Shown: in pieces, positions 1-10,800 of the stretch
How positions within the stretch are numbered: position 1 is the stretch's first letter
Layout: each line of letters starts with the position of its first letter
DNA from: Perkinsus marinus ATCC 50983
Taxonomy: Eukaryota > Perkinsozoa > Perkinsida > Perkinsidae
NCBI RefSeq assembly: GCF_000006405.1
Contig: NW_003211731.1
Location: forward strand, 23,804-87,803
Direction of reading: 5' to 3'
Length of the DNA stretch: 64,000 nucleotides
Notes under the pieces: generated by a model
The model's input: only the letters and a program-made list of their open reading frames with translations
What the model was told of the DNA's origin: nothing
Database searches by the model: none
Made by a program: the position numbers and the translations under genes

Positions 1-70
1 TCATAGTCTTCAATGAGATCAGGTGTCCCCAAGGGCCAGGCAACCACACTGAAGATGGCACTCCTCACCA

Positions 71-250
71 GTGTTGGAAGAATATGTGTTTGCTTTCCTC
101 AGCTGAGCTCAGGGGTTTCGTCACTCATCATAGGGTTCATATACGAAATGGGGTAGAAGTGTAGATAAACCAGCAAGAATCTCCCAAAACTTTCTCAGAA
201 TTCTCATATTGTCACCGACACATGTAGTTGATTATGTGCATATTTTCCCG
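71..250. repeat. MITE family 1 copy
   Basis: Starts with CAGTGTTGGAAGAATATG, continues with the family hairpin CTCAGCTGAGCTCAGG, and ends near ATGTGCATATTTTCCC, the inverted version of the other family end. It lies directly upstream of the 3' splice site of the exon at 266, so it is probably intronic. The same element recurs about 18 times in this window. Confidence 0.75.
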
Positions 251-265
251 AACTGCTCCTCACAG

Positions 266-462
266 CTACACCCGCCCCCTCCCTACTACTTAGGGTCCTC
301 TCCAGGAAGTTCCACCAGCCCCTCACTAGTCATCACATTCAGGATCGCCATCAGAGCCTGGCTGACCATGCCGGGGGCCATCCTCTCTGGTCTCGAACAC
401 ACAAGGACGGCGAGAAGTGTCTCACCTGTATCTCAGTGAGAGACCTAGAGCCTCTAGGCTAA
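266..462 (+). CDS. terminal exon of an unidentified gene
   Basis: After a good acceptor (CTGCTCCTCACAG) a 65-codon open stretch follows in the third phase and ends at TAA. It contains a coherent C-terminal peptide with HAGGHPLW, HKDGEKC and LTCIS, including a CxxC pair. I do not recognise the family. The upstream exons are outside the window. The competing 76-codon ORF in another frame that begins at 209 runs through the MITE and has poor composition. The intron just upstream holds a family 1 MITE, as in several other genes here. Confidence 0.4.
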
Positions 463-685
463 AGGAGACCGTTCGAGGCGAAATTATCCAACATGGCTAG
501 TATTCACGGTTTACCTATCTGATGCGGCGATCGACCTTCACGAGTTTCATTAAGACTCTCCCGGAGCATAGTTATGAACCATTACTATATACTGGCAACC
601 GTTCACAACCACGGATAAACATGACATCATCCCGGCGGCGAGCCGACAAGTCGTCGTTGATGGATTCTGAACTGGGAGCAGGTTT

Positions 686-917
686 CAGAACCGGTTTCCC
701 AAGCAGATCCTGGAAGAAACCACTTGGACTCGGAAACTGGTAGAGGTCAAGTACTCCCACGAATCCTTATCCACTCATTATTTATTCCCTCATGACAGTG
801 TGCATGTGATTCACATTTTGATCAACAGGAGAGATGATGTTTTAACAGCTAGTATAGATAGTTTGGTTGTCAGCGGAACTGAAAGAGTATCATCACATAT
901 GATCAGGTCAAAGTGAT
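686..917 (+). CDS. possible terminal exon, unknown product
   Basis: After GGGAGCAG a 77-codon stretch stays open to TGA at 917 and reads like protein (KQILEETTWTRKLVEVKYS, then HILINRRDDVLTAS). There is no start codon, so it could only be a downstream exon. Overlapping ORFs on both strands between 522 and 760 compete with it. I do not recognise it and the case rests only on composition and a plausible acceptor. Confidence 0.22.
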
Positions 918-1296
918 GAAATAAAATTGATTCATCATCAACCAAATACATCTAGTCTCTCAGCGCCCAGTGCTAGGAAGTTTTATATCAACGCGCGTTA
1001 ACGCTCATTCTAAGTGAATGTCAATAAAAAGTTGTCATCATTGGAGTTGAACAATGAGCTGTCTGTGTAACTATGACTATAAGAATTCATCTTAGGGAAG
1101 GCCTAATCCATGAAAGGATTTGTCTTCACTCAGCTCAACAGTTTGGTATTGTCGTTGGAGATTTCTCAATGAGAGAACAGCCCGAACGAGCGATTGTGGG
1201 TCATAGCGTTTCGATGACGTTTGCGCTCGCCATGATGATCGATGAGTTAAATTGCTCCAAAAAATGTCCCCTCTGTGGATAGAACCGCGATGCCTA
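918..1296. other. no supported gene
   Basis: A 69-codon + ORF at 1,073-1,282 has no supporting features and runs to the edge of the minisatellite. I see no RNA gene or known repeat here. Confidence 0.4.
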
Positions 1297-1689
1297 CCTC
1301 GGAGTGGCATAGCTGCCCCACGCAGAGAAACAGGTTGTATTGATGCATAGCTTGAGGTGGCGTAACTGCCCCGCGCGAAGAAATAGGTTGTCTCGACGCA
1401 TACCTTGGGGTGGCATAACTGCCAGGCGCAGAGAAATATGTTGTCTTGACGCATACCTTGGGGTGGCATAACTGCCCCATGCAGAGGAAGAGGTTGTCTT
1501 GACGCATACCTTGGGATGGCATAGCCACCCCATGCAGAGGAAGAGGTTGTCTTGACGCATACCTTGGGATGGCATAGCCACCCCATGCAGAGGAAGAGGT
1601 TGTCTTGACGCATACCTTGGGATGGCATAGCCACCCCATGCAGAGGAAGAGGTTGTATTGACGCATACCTTGGGATGGCATAGCCACCC
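1297..1689. repeat. 53-bp minisatellite, left part
   Basis: About seven units with a 53-bp period, readable from the spacing of TTGACGCATACC at 1,446, 1,499, 1,552, 1,605 and 1,658. The core is GGCATAGCCACCCCATGCAG. Units near 1,660 are almost identical, those near 1,300 are more diverged. The array is interrupted at 1,690 by the LTR retrotransposon and continues at 7,487. Because 53 is not a multiple of three and the unit has no stops, all three minus frames stay open for more than 100 codons; these ORFs are not genes. Confidence 0.92.
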
Positions 1690-1953
1690 TGTCGCAGTCC
1701 TGCGAAAGATGATTGAGAAGTGCTCAAGATAACAAGAAGCCCGGCAGTACGTATGTACAAAGCGTGATCGATATTCACGTGAGTACGTAGCTTTTTCCCT
1801 AAGAAGCCCGATCCGATGCATGAGGATTGTAGTTTATTGAGTTATAACACCAGAGTTATTAGATCGTCATCAATAGATGTTATTTCAGTGTTTCTATACA
1901 CTCACTAGTCTTCGTCACTCTCCAATGGACGTTGAGTTCTCGGGACTAGTACA
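1690..1953 (+). repeat. 5' LTR
   Basis: 264 bp, TGTCGCAG to TAGTACA, identical by eye to 7,223-7,486. It contains the first in-frame start codons of the polyprotein frame (1,877 and 1,925). Confidence 0.95.
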
Positions 1954-4900
1954 TTCTACCGGGATCCGACGCAGCCCCCGGATCCGAGGAGAGCCACCCC
2001 ATCCTGGTTTGGGGAATCGAACTTCACCTGCTATCGGTGGTCAAGACCGTTCTCAACGACAACAAAATACAGCTCCCGTTAACCCCATCGACTTTCCGGT
2101 ACCTCCTTCAAGTGACAGCAGCAGTGACGAAGAGGACTTGGTCACCAGCCAATATCCAATCAACAACCAGTCTGATGAGGCCAAGAAAGAGAGGATTACC
2201 AACGCTAAGACTAACGGGAGCGAACCCGGTCAAGGTGATCGAAGAGGCAAGACTACGGTCTCGTTTAGCTATGTTGAGAAGGTCCGTAAAGAATGCCTCA
2301 GACTAGCAAACACCTTCGATAAGTTCACTGGTGATGATGTAGCTCAACTGCCGATGTTAAAACGGCAAATTATTGAAGCTTGCCGTGACAACTGCTGGGA
2401 TGATGGGGTAGCCTACTTCTTCCTCACACGGTACTGCCTATCGCCAACAGCTTGGGACTCGGTGGCGGACACTATGTCGAGCGAATACTACAATAGGGAG
2501 AGGAGTACAGACTACCTCAAGCGGGCGCGTCGAGTATGGTCTATCCTGGAAGCGACATACTCAAATCTGGTCAGTCGTGACATTCTCAGAAGCCAATGGT
2601 CAGCTCTACGGCGTAAAGAGAATGAGACCTGTCGCAAATTTGTTACCCGTACGGCCAGAATGAGGAGGAACCTGAGCTGTGCTGGTATCTATTTGTCGAA
2701 TGAAGACGAACTTATTGCCCTACGTAATGGACTCTATGAACCCTATAGCGAGTGGGTGGCGACATACATGACTCAACTACAGTTCATGGTGTCTCTTACG
2801 CAGCTCAGTGGTTCCGCAGTATTCGGTGATGGGCTACAAGATCAGCTTATAGATGACCGTCAGATGGCGAGCCTTCGCACTTCGTTGTGCTTTCGAGGTG
2901 ATGAGTGGGAAAATCGCCATCGTCGAATAGCTCCGGTGACTGATCTCACCAAAAGTGCACCAAATCCCAAAGACAAACCTAAGGAGAATCCACAAGGTCA
3001 ACAACGGCGACGTCCAGCAGCAACAGAAGTGCCTTGCCGACAGTTCGCTCGAGGTCATTGTACGTACGGGGACCGATGCAAGTTCAAGCATGATGTTGTG
3101 TCTGAAGAAAAGGTGCAAAAGCCGACATCGACTCCGACTGCGCAGGGAGACACTGGTCCCATCACAACGAGCCGTGGCAAAGCTGTTGGGATCTGTTATG
3201 AGTTCTTGAAGAAGAATAGCTGCTCCAGAGGGGATAGCTGTCGCTTTTCACATCAACAGCCATCTGGTGGGAAATCCGAAATCCCAGCTGAGAGAACAGC
3301 AGCGAATGGTGTACTAGATGATGATGATGGAGAAGAACAACTAGCAGGTGCTGGGTTCTATGAGGGATGCACGGTTACGGTCTGTGGTACGAGCTCTGAA
3401 TCTGATCAAAAACTGCCATCGACGTTGACCGCTTGGGTACATTATGGTGAATCAGCTACACCTGTGGTTAGCCTGATAGATACAGGTTGCAATATAAATC
3501 TTATGTCAAGTGGGACGGCATCGCGTTTGGGTTTGACCCTACAACAACTCCCACATCAGCGCAGCATATGCCTTGCAGACAAGTCTATAGTTACAGCGAA
3601 AGGTGCTGTAGACTGTATCACATCTACGAGCAGAGAAACTGCTCAATTATGCTATTATGTTATTGAGAGCCTGAGCTCACCTGTTATTCTCGGTCTCGAT
3701 GCACTCTCCAAGCTCAGTGTCGATATTATTCTGAGGCCTGGTCAATCTCCAGTGGTAAGGAGCGGCCAAGGTCATCTGCGTCAGCAACAGCAAGGACATG
3801 ATATTAGCAGTGAGGAGTGCATGCGAGAGACCATGGGCTTGGTGTGTGGAGTATCGCTAGATCAAGAGGCTCTCGTTCACCACCTACAAGATGAGTATGA
3901 TGATGGTGATGAGGATCTACGAGAATTTCGTCGTAAAGCGGTTGCAGGGGAACCAACCTTCACTGATAGCTTGGAGGTGGTTGAAGACCCTGTCGAAGGG
4001 AGATACATGGTATCGCTACCATGGAAGGGCCAAGAGAGGCCGAAACGTAACTTTGGCCAGGCCTGTGCTAGAGCGAAGGCATTAGAGCGAACTCTTACCG
4101 ATGATCAGAATATCAAGGTGCAGGAGGAGCTCGACAACATGCTCCAAAAAGGGTGGATCAAGGCTATTGATCCACAAAAGGTTCGACACTTTGCTCCTCT
4201 ACGACCAGTCTTCCGAGATACATCGACGACAACTTCGACTAGGGTCACGGTGGATGGAAGGGAGATAAATCAATACTTGAGAGTTGGGAGTGTTGATGGT
4301 CAGCTCCTAATCAGTGAGATCCTGATGGCGTGGCGCGCACAGCCACATGTGATCAACCTTGATCTCACCCGTGCGTTCAATGCGGTAAAACTTCACCCAT
4401 CAGCGGGTGAATGGCTCGCCTTCGTCGCATATGGGGCGACATATACATGGTCTAGACTTCCGTTCGGTCTATGCTGCTCTCCAGCGGGTCTGTTTCAATG
4501 CATACATATTGCTCTGGATGGCCTTCTGAAAGAAGATAGAAGAAATATATCGATTTATGTTGATGATATATCGATAAGAGGAAGCACGATTCTGACTACT
4601 AAGAGGAGGGAGAAGGAAGTCATCCAACGGCTGAAATCAAAGGGGTTCGACTTCCAACAGCAGAAGAGAGTCAGCTCCATCACTGATCAAGATCAAGTTA
4701 AAAATCTTGGGTACATCTGGGATGTTGGTGCCGACACTGTCATACAACGACTTCCTAATATGGACGTGAACCAACGTTCAATCACTAAACGACAAGCAGT
4801 TGGGTATTACTGTCGATGGTATGATGCTCTCGGTATATTCTCGAATGTCAGCATAGCAGCACGGCTAAATGCTTCGAAGATCTTCCAGGAGGTCAAATGC

Positions 4901-7249
4901 TGGGAGGATAACATCAGCGAGCAGCATGCGGTGGATCTACAGAAATGGTATCAGCAAGTACAGTCACAGCAATGGTGTATTCCTCGTTGCGTATCAACGA
5001 AGAAGTTGATGGTTTTTGCCGACGCCAGTATCTCGGCATGGGCGAGCGAAATCTTTGGTGAACCATATGGGTCTACTGATAAGCAGGCTTCGTTGGTAAA
5101 ATATCTGGGGTCAGCAGGTGTTTTTTCGGCAGCATCGACTAGGTGGAGCGTCCCGAAAAAAGAACTGTACGCGTTGTTCAAGGCGGTGCAGTTAGTCGAG
5201 AAGGTCCGATCGGCCAACAAGAAGGTGGACCTTGGGTTGCCTACAGCAGAGGAAAACACTGAGGAGTGGCCTGGGTTTGTCTTTTTCGTGGACTCGGCTA
5301 TAACGGTGTGGCGGCTCCGTCGGTCGAAGAGTACTGCAATACGTAAACGTCTCAGTAAAACAGAGACGAGTTGGTTGGACTACATAGTGGAGGTTTGCGT
5401 CAGACTAAATGCCGAGGTTATTCACATCGCTTCAGAGCAAAATCTAGCAGATGGAGCGTCACGTGGTCGTCTCGAAGGATCGGTGTCGATAACTATGGAG
5501 CAGGTGCAGATTTGGCGAAGCGGCGGCACGTTGGTCTCGTATAAACCCGCGACGACGGTAGAAGGAGACAAGACGACCTTCGATTATGATGAATTGCTCG
5601 GTCTCGCATGCAGCATAGATGAGCTCACCACTGGTGACGAGGAGGTCGAATTACTCAGACCAGATCATCCATTTGGTGGAGCTTTGGCATTTAGGCAGGA
5701 GGTGGAAGACCATCAGAGGCGATCTGTCTATATAACAGCTTTGAGGTGTCTACTAGAAAAGAAGCCTTTGCCGTCTGGTTGCCCTATTCCTTCGGAAGTG
5801 TTGAAGAGACAGCTACCACTGTATGAGGTGAGAGATGGTATCGTGTTGCGAACGGTACGGAATTCTACCGAAGGCGACATCATCAAACAAGCATTGCTGG
5901 ACCCATCAAGTGGTAGCATACTCATTAACAAAATTATCGACAATGTACATCTTCGCAGTGGTCATCTGGGCCGTGATAAGCTGTCGCAGGTGTTATTAGA
6001 TGAGTATTATTGGCGTGCTTTGCGCAGGTCGGTGGCTTCTCGTATTTCGACATGCAGTGATTGTCAAAGAGTTCGAGCGCGATTAATATGGAGGAAGCAG
6101 GCTGGAGCCCTGCGGATGAAATCGCCTCATCCTGGCGCTATTTGGGGTATTGACCACCAGCTGGGACTTCCCGTGGGTCAAATCGACGATAAACCGTGTT
6201 GCGATAAGAACAAATATATCGGGTTATTGAGTATTACCGATGGAGCCACTGGGTTTACTTGGTTTAGACCGATTCGGTCTGTTCGTATTGAAGAAACTAT
6301 ACAAATTTTAGATGCTTTGGCTGGGGAGGTCGGTTACCCGTTATTGATAGTATCTGACTCTCACAGCTCCTTTTCCGGTTCCAACAACCAGCTCAAGGAC
6401 CGCTATCGTAAGTGGGCTGCTACTCATGATGTAAGGGTAGCATGCTTGCCTCCTAATGTTAAAGTCTATTGCGGTTGGTTTGAAAGACCCCATGCTAAGG
6501 TGAGAGAAATGTTGATGTTTTTCGAGTCACAAGGATATGATGTTGCAATGTGGCCTCGTTGGTTGCCATCAATATCTCTGTCTTATAATTTATGCCCTTT
6601 TGTTGGGTGTGATTTTTCCAGGGCCGATCTATTCTATGGTCATCGTATCAATAAACCATGGACAACGTTAGCCCCGGATGAGGTAGAGGGATTCCTAAAT
6701 GGAGTATCACAGTTACTCAATGACTATGAGGCTGAGTCATTGAGATCGCTGTTCAAGCAGGAGAGAGCTGATGCAAAGCTTCGCTATGATGAGTATTGCG
6801 AATTTTGGCAGATGAGTCGTGATTTGCAGCAGTCAGCCCTCAGCAAGAAACTGGCTGGTAAGAAGTCTGATCCTCAACCATATCCGGTGGGCTCTAAAGT
6901 GTTAGTGTTCTCGCCATCGACAAAAGGTCGTCACTTGTTGCAATTCCTTGGTCCCTATGAGGTTACGGAAGTACGTAGTCCGAGCTTAAGGGTTATCGAT
7001 GCTAAAGGGACCGGAGGAAGAGGTGGCCGTGATATATCGAGTCTGCAGCATGTAAATGCTCTGATTCCTTTTCACAGTCGTACTTGCGAGGACACTGTGG
7101 TCCAAGTGCAAGATTGGCTACAATGTGACAAGTGTCAGTCGTGGCTGCGAGTCGATGCAGATGTTGCCCGTCGATATTCAGCTTCGTCAACCAAATTTTA
7201 TTGTCGTCTGTTGGGCCGGGAGTGTCGCAGTCCTGCGAAAGATGATTGA
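1877..7249 (+). CDS. Gag-Pol polyprotein of the LTR retrotransposon, with a C-terminal CW zinc finger
   Basis: One frame of 1,790 codons. The start at 1,877 (or the second Met, residue 17) lies inside the 5' LTR, and the stop lies inside the 3' LTR. Parts in order: gag-like region about residues 129-305; two CCCH zinc fingers (C387-C395-C401-H405 and C440-C449-C455-H459); aspartic protease with DTG at 535; reverse transcriptase with YVDD at 894; RNase H with D1049, E1096, D1139, D1192; integrase zinc site H1358, H1363, C1393, C1396 and acidic triad D1426, D1494, E1536; a GPY-type integrase tail (LGPYEV at about 1691); then W1747, C1750, C1753, W1756, C1776, C1783, which fit a CW-type zinc finger. 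In other proteins CW domains read methylated histone H3 lysine 4; using it for target choice is my inference. CCCH fingers replace the usual CCHC knuckle. Confidence 0.92.
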   Translation: MLFQCFYTLTSLRHSPMDVEFSGLVHSTGIRRSPRIRGEPPHPGLGNRTSPAIGGQDRSQRQQNTAPVNPIDFPVPPSSDSSSDEEDLVTSQYPINNQSDEAKKERITNAKTNGSEPGQGDRRGKTTVSFSYVEKVRKECLRLANTFDKFTGDDVAQLPMLKRQIIEACRDNCWDDGVAYFFLTRYCLSPTAWDSVADTMSSEYYNRERSTDYLKRARRVWSILEATYSNLVSRDILRSQWSALRRKENETCRKFVTRTARMRRNLSCAGIYLSNEDELIALRNGLYEPYSEWVATYMTQLQFMVSLTQLSGSAVFGDGLQDQLIDDRQMASLRTSLCFRGDEWENRHRRIAPVTDLTKSAPNPKDKPKENPQGQQRRRPAATEVPCRQFARGHCTYGDRCKFKHDVVSEEKVQKPTSTPTAQGDTGPITTSRGKAVGICYEFLKKNSCSRGDSCRFSHQQPSGGKSEIPAERTAANGVLDDDDGEEQLAGAGFYEGCTVTVCGTSSESDQKLPSTLTAWVHYGESATPVVSLIDTGCNINLMSSGTASRLGLTLQQLPHQRSICLADKSIVTAKGAVDCITSTSRETAQLCYYVIESLSSPVILGLDALSKLSVDIILRPGQSPVVRSGQGHLRQQQQGHDISSEECMRETMGLVCGVSLDQEALVHHLQDEYDDGDEDLREFRRKAVAGEPTFTDSLEVVEDPVEGRYMVSLPWKGQERPKRNFGQACARAKALERTLTDDQNIKVQEELDNMLQKGWIKAIDPQKVRHFAPLRPVFRDTSTTTSTRVTVDGREINQYLRVGSVDGQLLISEILMAWRAQPHVINLDLTRAFNAVKLHPSAGEWLAFVAYGATYTWSRLPFGLCCSPAGLFQCIHIALDGLLKEDRRNISIYVDDISIRGSTILTTKRREKEVIQRLKSKGFDFQQQKRVSSITDQDQVKNLGYIWDVGADTVIQRLPNMDVNQRSITKRQAVGYYCRWYDALGIFSNVSIAARLNASKIFQEVKCWEDNISEQHAVDLQKWYQQVQSQQWCIPRCVSTKKLMVFADASISAWASEIFGEPYGSTDKQASLVKYLGSAGVFSAASTRWSVPKKELYALFKAVQLVEKVRSANKKVDLGLPTAEENTEEWPGFVFFVDSAITVWRLRRSKSTAIRKRLSKTETSWLDYIVEVCVRLNAEVIHIASEQNLADGASRGRLEGSVSITMEQVQIWRSGGTLVSYKPATTVEGDKTTFDYDELLGLACSIDELTTGDEEVELLRPDHPFGGALAFRQEVEDHQRRSVYITALRCLLEKKPLPSGCPIPSEVLKRQLPLYEVRDGIVLRTVRNSTEGDIIKQALLDPSSGSILINKIIDNVHLRSGHLGRDKLSQVLLDEYYWRALRRSVASRISTCSDCQRVRARLIWRKQAGALRMKSPHPGAIWGIDHQLGLPVGQIDDKPCCDKNKYIGLLSITDGATGFTWFRPIRSVRIEETIQILDALAGEVGYPLLIVSDSHSSFSGSNNQLKDRYRKWAATHDVRVACLPPNVKVYCGWFERPHAKVREMLMFFESQGYDVAMWPRWLPSISLSYNLCPFVGCDFSRADLFYGHRINKPWTTLAPDEVEGFLNGVSQLLNDYEAESLRSLFKQERADAKLRYDEYCEFWQMSRDLQQSALSKKLAGKKSDPQPYPVGSKVLVFSPSTKGRHLLQFLGPYEVTEVRSPSLRVIDAKGTGGRGGRDISSLQHVNALIPFHSRTCEDTVVQVQDWLQCDKCQSWLRVDADVARRYSASSTKFYCRLLGRECRSPAKDD

Positions 7250-7486
7250 GAAGTGCTCAAGATAACAAGAAGCCCGGCAGTACGTATGTACAAAGCGTGA
7301 TCGATATTCACGTGAGTACGTAGCTTTTTCCCTAAGAAGCCCGATCCGATGCATGAGGATTGTAGTTTATTGAGTTATAACACCAGAGTTATTAGATCGT
7401 CATCAATAGATGTTATTTCAGTGTTTCTATACACTCACTAGTCTTCGTCACTCTCCAATGGACGTTGAGTTCTCGGGACTAGTACA
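7223..7486 (+). repeat. 3' LTR
   Basis: 264 bp, identical by eye to the left LTR. Its first codon, TGT, encodes the last zinc ligand of the CW finger, so the polyprotein ends nine codons into the LTR. Confidence 0.95.
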
Positions 7487-7765
7487 ACCCCATGCAGAGG
7501 AAGAGGTTGTCTTGACGCATACCTTGGGATGGCATAGCCACCCCATGCAGAGGAAGAGGTTGTCTTGACGCATACCTTGGGATGGCATAGCCACCCCATG
7601 CAGAGGAAGAGGTTGTATTGACGCATACCTTGGGGTGGCATAGCTGGGCCGCGCGGGAAGATTGGTGTCTTGACGCATACCTTGTGGTGGCATAACTGCC
7701 CCGCGCGGAGAAATAGGTTGTCTGATGTTTACCTCTGCCTGGCATAGCTGCCCCGGCAAGAGAAG
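7487..7765. repeat. 53-bp minisatellite, right part
   Basis: Continuation of the array broken by the retrotransposon. The first three units match the core closely, later ones (after 7,640) are diverged, with GCATAGCTGGGCCGCGCGG and similar variants. Confidence 0.88.
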
Positions 7766-7890
7766 TGGATTGCACTGAGGTATATCCATTTAGCTTCACC
7801 TTGTTCACGTTCAACGTTCCCGATATCGAAACTTGTAACCCAACACTGCAGCAAAATCCAGTACGAACACACTAGCACGACGTCATGGCA

Positions 7891-10800
7891 TTATCGTTCT
7901 AGACTCATCTCTCTCATGAGCGAGCTGAGCTGCTTTTGAGTTGCTGCTGCCGGCGCTAGAATACGGTCGTAGTATCTTGAATCGGATATTGTGGGAATGT
8001 CAATACCGGGAGATACCCACTCGTGCCTCGGGACAGTTATAGAGGAAGTCGAGCGATGTGAATGCATCAGAGAGCTTGAGTGTCCGATCGCCCGTGTAGT
8101 CGACGCTGATACGCCGTGCCTGAGTGAACCAGTGAAAGTGTTGGCTATCAAACACCCAACTCTAGCCGAGAATGTAAGTAATACTTAGGATAATGCATAG
8201 CATTTACAACTTCGTTCATCTTCTTATAAAGTTGGCTTATCATCTCACGGTGCTCGAGTCTGTCAGCGTCCAGGCTTCTGCGTATAATTTCGTCGACAAG
8301 CCTGAGCGAGCACAGCATTGCCCGAGTCGAGCAGCTCGACTCCTCTGGTGAGCGCTGACCCTCGGATGTTCTTCTGCAGTTTGTGGTCGCTCATCAAGTC
8401 TTCTTGCTTCTCTATACGCATATTGAGCTCTATCAAGGACCCCATGATCCGCCGTAAACGGTCAGCGGTCTCTGCAGATTTCGAATCAATCTGAGGGGTC
8501 ATCAACTCGTGTGTAATCTAAAAAACCGCAACATCACTTCTCCCTGGATGGACTCAATCTGGTTCTTTATCCTTTCCTCTGTTGATGACTGTACGCTCTT
8601 GACGTGGCAGTCGAGCTGTAATGTGAACACTGTCAAACAATGGCCGAGTGTTTCTCTCACTTCCTCTGCAATGCGCATCAAGTCCGACTCGAAACCTCGC
8701 ATCATAGAGCCGCGCGATTCGGCAAGATTATCTGCCGTCCGTTTCTGAGGTAAATAATCGAAGACTCATTCGTCTCAGTGTTTACTTCCAATTCGGTCAT
8801 CTGTTCTGTAACGAACTTACTGTTGTTCGTGGAAAGTGTATTAACTTTCTCCTGGTAGTCCGCCTGTGCAATCAAGTCGAAAGCCAGGAAGACACCACAT
8901 CGCTCACTAGCGTTTTCTCCATCTCCGCATTCTGCGTCACGAGACTCTTCAGCTCTCGCTGGGCACGGACGAGTTTTTCTAGAGTCTCTCTGTTTTCCGC
9001 TCGAGCGCCTTGCAATTCGTTCCGTGTCTAAACATGCTCGTGAGCGACCGATATCGATTCGTCAGCTTACGCTGTCCATGGCATTTCTAAGCTCGGTCGT
9101 GAAGGACTCCTGTAGCTCATCGTGACGTTCACGCAGGCTGGTCATGCTTGCTTCGACTACTCTTGAGAGCTCTCGCTCCTACCGCACGCCATAGAAATTA
9201 CTTCCCCACAAGCGTACTCCTCAGTAATTGGTTTAAGGAATTGCACTCTCTCATAGAAAATTCGACGTTTCAACTTGTCAGCACTTTCAAGGTTGAGAGT
9301 ACTGCGGTTGCGTATTGGTGAACTCACCATGCGATGCATCTCAGCTTGGTTTTTCTTCCCTTCTGCATTAACGTATTCTCTCAAGCGCTGTGTCTGATCA
9401 TATGCGAACTCGAATGACATACGACATGATGCGTGTCTACATCTTTCCTGTTAGATTTAATTTCATCTCGGAGAGCATCGACTCGCTCGTTCATCGTTTT
9501 CAGACTGTCTTCTGCCTCAGATCGCAGGGACGCGAGCTGGGTGTCAAAATTGATAGCTACGGAATGACAATATACGACACTTCATTCGCGTTGTGTAGCA
9601 TTCTAGAATGACAATGAGAGACCCTCAGAGCTCAGTAGAAATAGTGTGGGAAAGATTTCCATGATGAGATGCACATGTGTCGGTGGAAGACATGAGAATT
9701 TTGAGACGATTTTCGTCGATTTCTGAACACTCCTGCCCTGATTCGTATATGAACTCCAATAATGAGCGAGGAAACTCCTGAGCTCGGCTGAGGAGAGCGA
9801 ATATATATTCCTTCAACACTGAGTAGAAATGATACGTTCGAATAACCCCACAGGCGCTCGCTAACCTGCGAGCTTCCTTTCGACTTGTTCCAGTTTAAGT
9901 TTCATTTCAACATCGCCTTCCCGCGGGGCCGATCGTTCGCGACCTACAAAAATGTCATCTGATAGTGAAAGAATTCCGTGGCCCACTCGAGAGCTCGTCA
10001 ATGATTTCAGATTTGAGCTGTTGCAATCTGTCTTCGACGTGTGTTAGCACCTATGGGTTGAATGAAGTCACACAGACATCCTTCCTATGCTGACCTGTTG
10101 CTTAAGACGACCAGCAAGGAGTTGGTCTTCCCCTGGTCGAGTGAGTGTGGACGCAGACTCGGTTTCTTCCAGACGAGATGACAAGTCGTTTAGAGTTGCT
10201 CTCAGGGGGTCTAGTGCATCGGTGAATCTCTCAGTGCTTCTCCTGAATAAGGATATTAACTCATCGGAAAAATAGTCTGCTGAATCGCCATAGTCAATTC
10301 AGTGGGAGTAATCAAAGTATCAAGAATCGTCTAGAAACAACGCTGGTGTGATGCAATGGTAAATGTCGTTTTCTAAGCGAACTAGTGGAATTTCACAGTG
10401 AACAGCTCCTCTCACACGCCGTGTGATGCCTTACGGTCACCATAAAAAGGATAGGAAAATGACAGACGTGCCATCAAACCTGATCGAGCTTTCAATTTTT
10501 GATATTCGTTGGTTCATATCGGCCTCCTTCTTGCTGAGTCGATCGCCAAAATCAGCGGTGCACTTCTCAACGGCTGAAGGGTAACCGGAATGCCATCGTC
10601 TGTCGGTGTGGGAAAATAGGCACATGGGCAACCACATGTGTTGGTGACAATATGAAAATTATGATATATTCTATTTCGTTTCTGTACACTTCTACTCGAG
10701 ATAACGTCTATAATTAGCTTTGGAAAGTCCCGAACGCAGCTGAGGAAAGCGAACTCATATTCCTCCAACACTGCGAACTGTTGAGCATTGCTATGGAGAA

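Larger units (their letters stand above)
1690..7486 (+). mobile_element. LTR retrotransposon, gypsy-type gene order, looks whole
   Basis: Two 264-bp direct repeats flank one long reading frame. Termini are TG...CA and the 4-bp target-site duplication is ACCC (1,686-1,689 and 7,487-7,490); joining the flanks restores the minisatellite unit. Domain order gag, protease, reverse transcriptase, RNase H, integrase is that of Ty3/gypsy-like elements. The two LTRs are identical by eye over their whole length and I see no break in the main frame, so the insertion is probably very recent. I could not identify a convincing tRNA-primed primer-binding site after the left LTR; a weak purine-rich stretch (GGGCCGGGAG) precedes the right one. 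Confidence 0.93.

Noticed and set aside
1092-1821. Three overlapping minus-strand ORFs of 146-228 codons
   Set aside because: They run through the 53-bp minisatellite, whose unit has no stops on that strand in any frame; the peptides are only the repeat translated in rotating frames.
8518-8537. A 20-nt intron (GTGATG to TTTTAG) in the coiled-coil gene
   Set aside because: It keeps phase, but donors giving 77-nt or 143-nt introns keep phase too, so an ultrashort intron is not needed.
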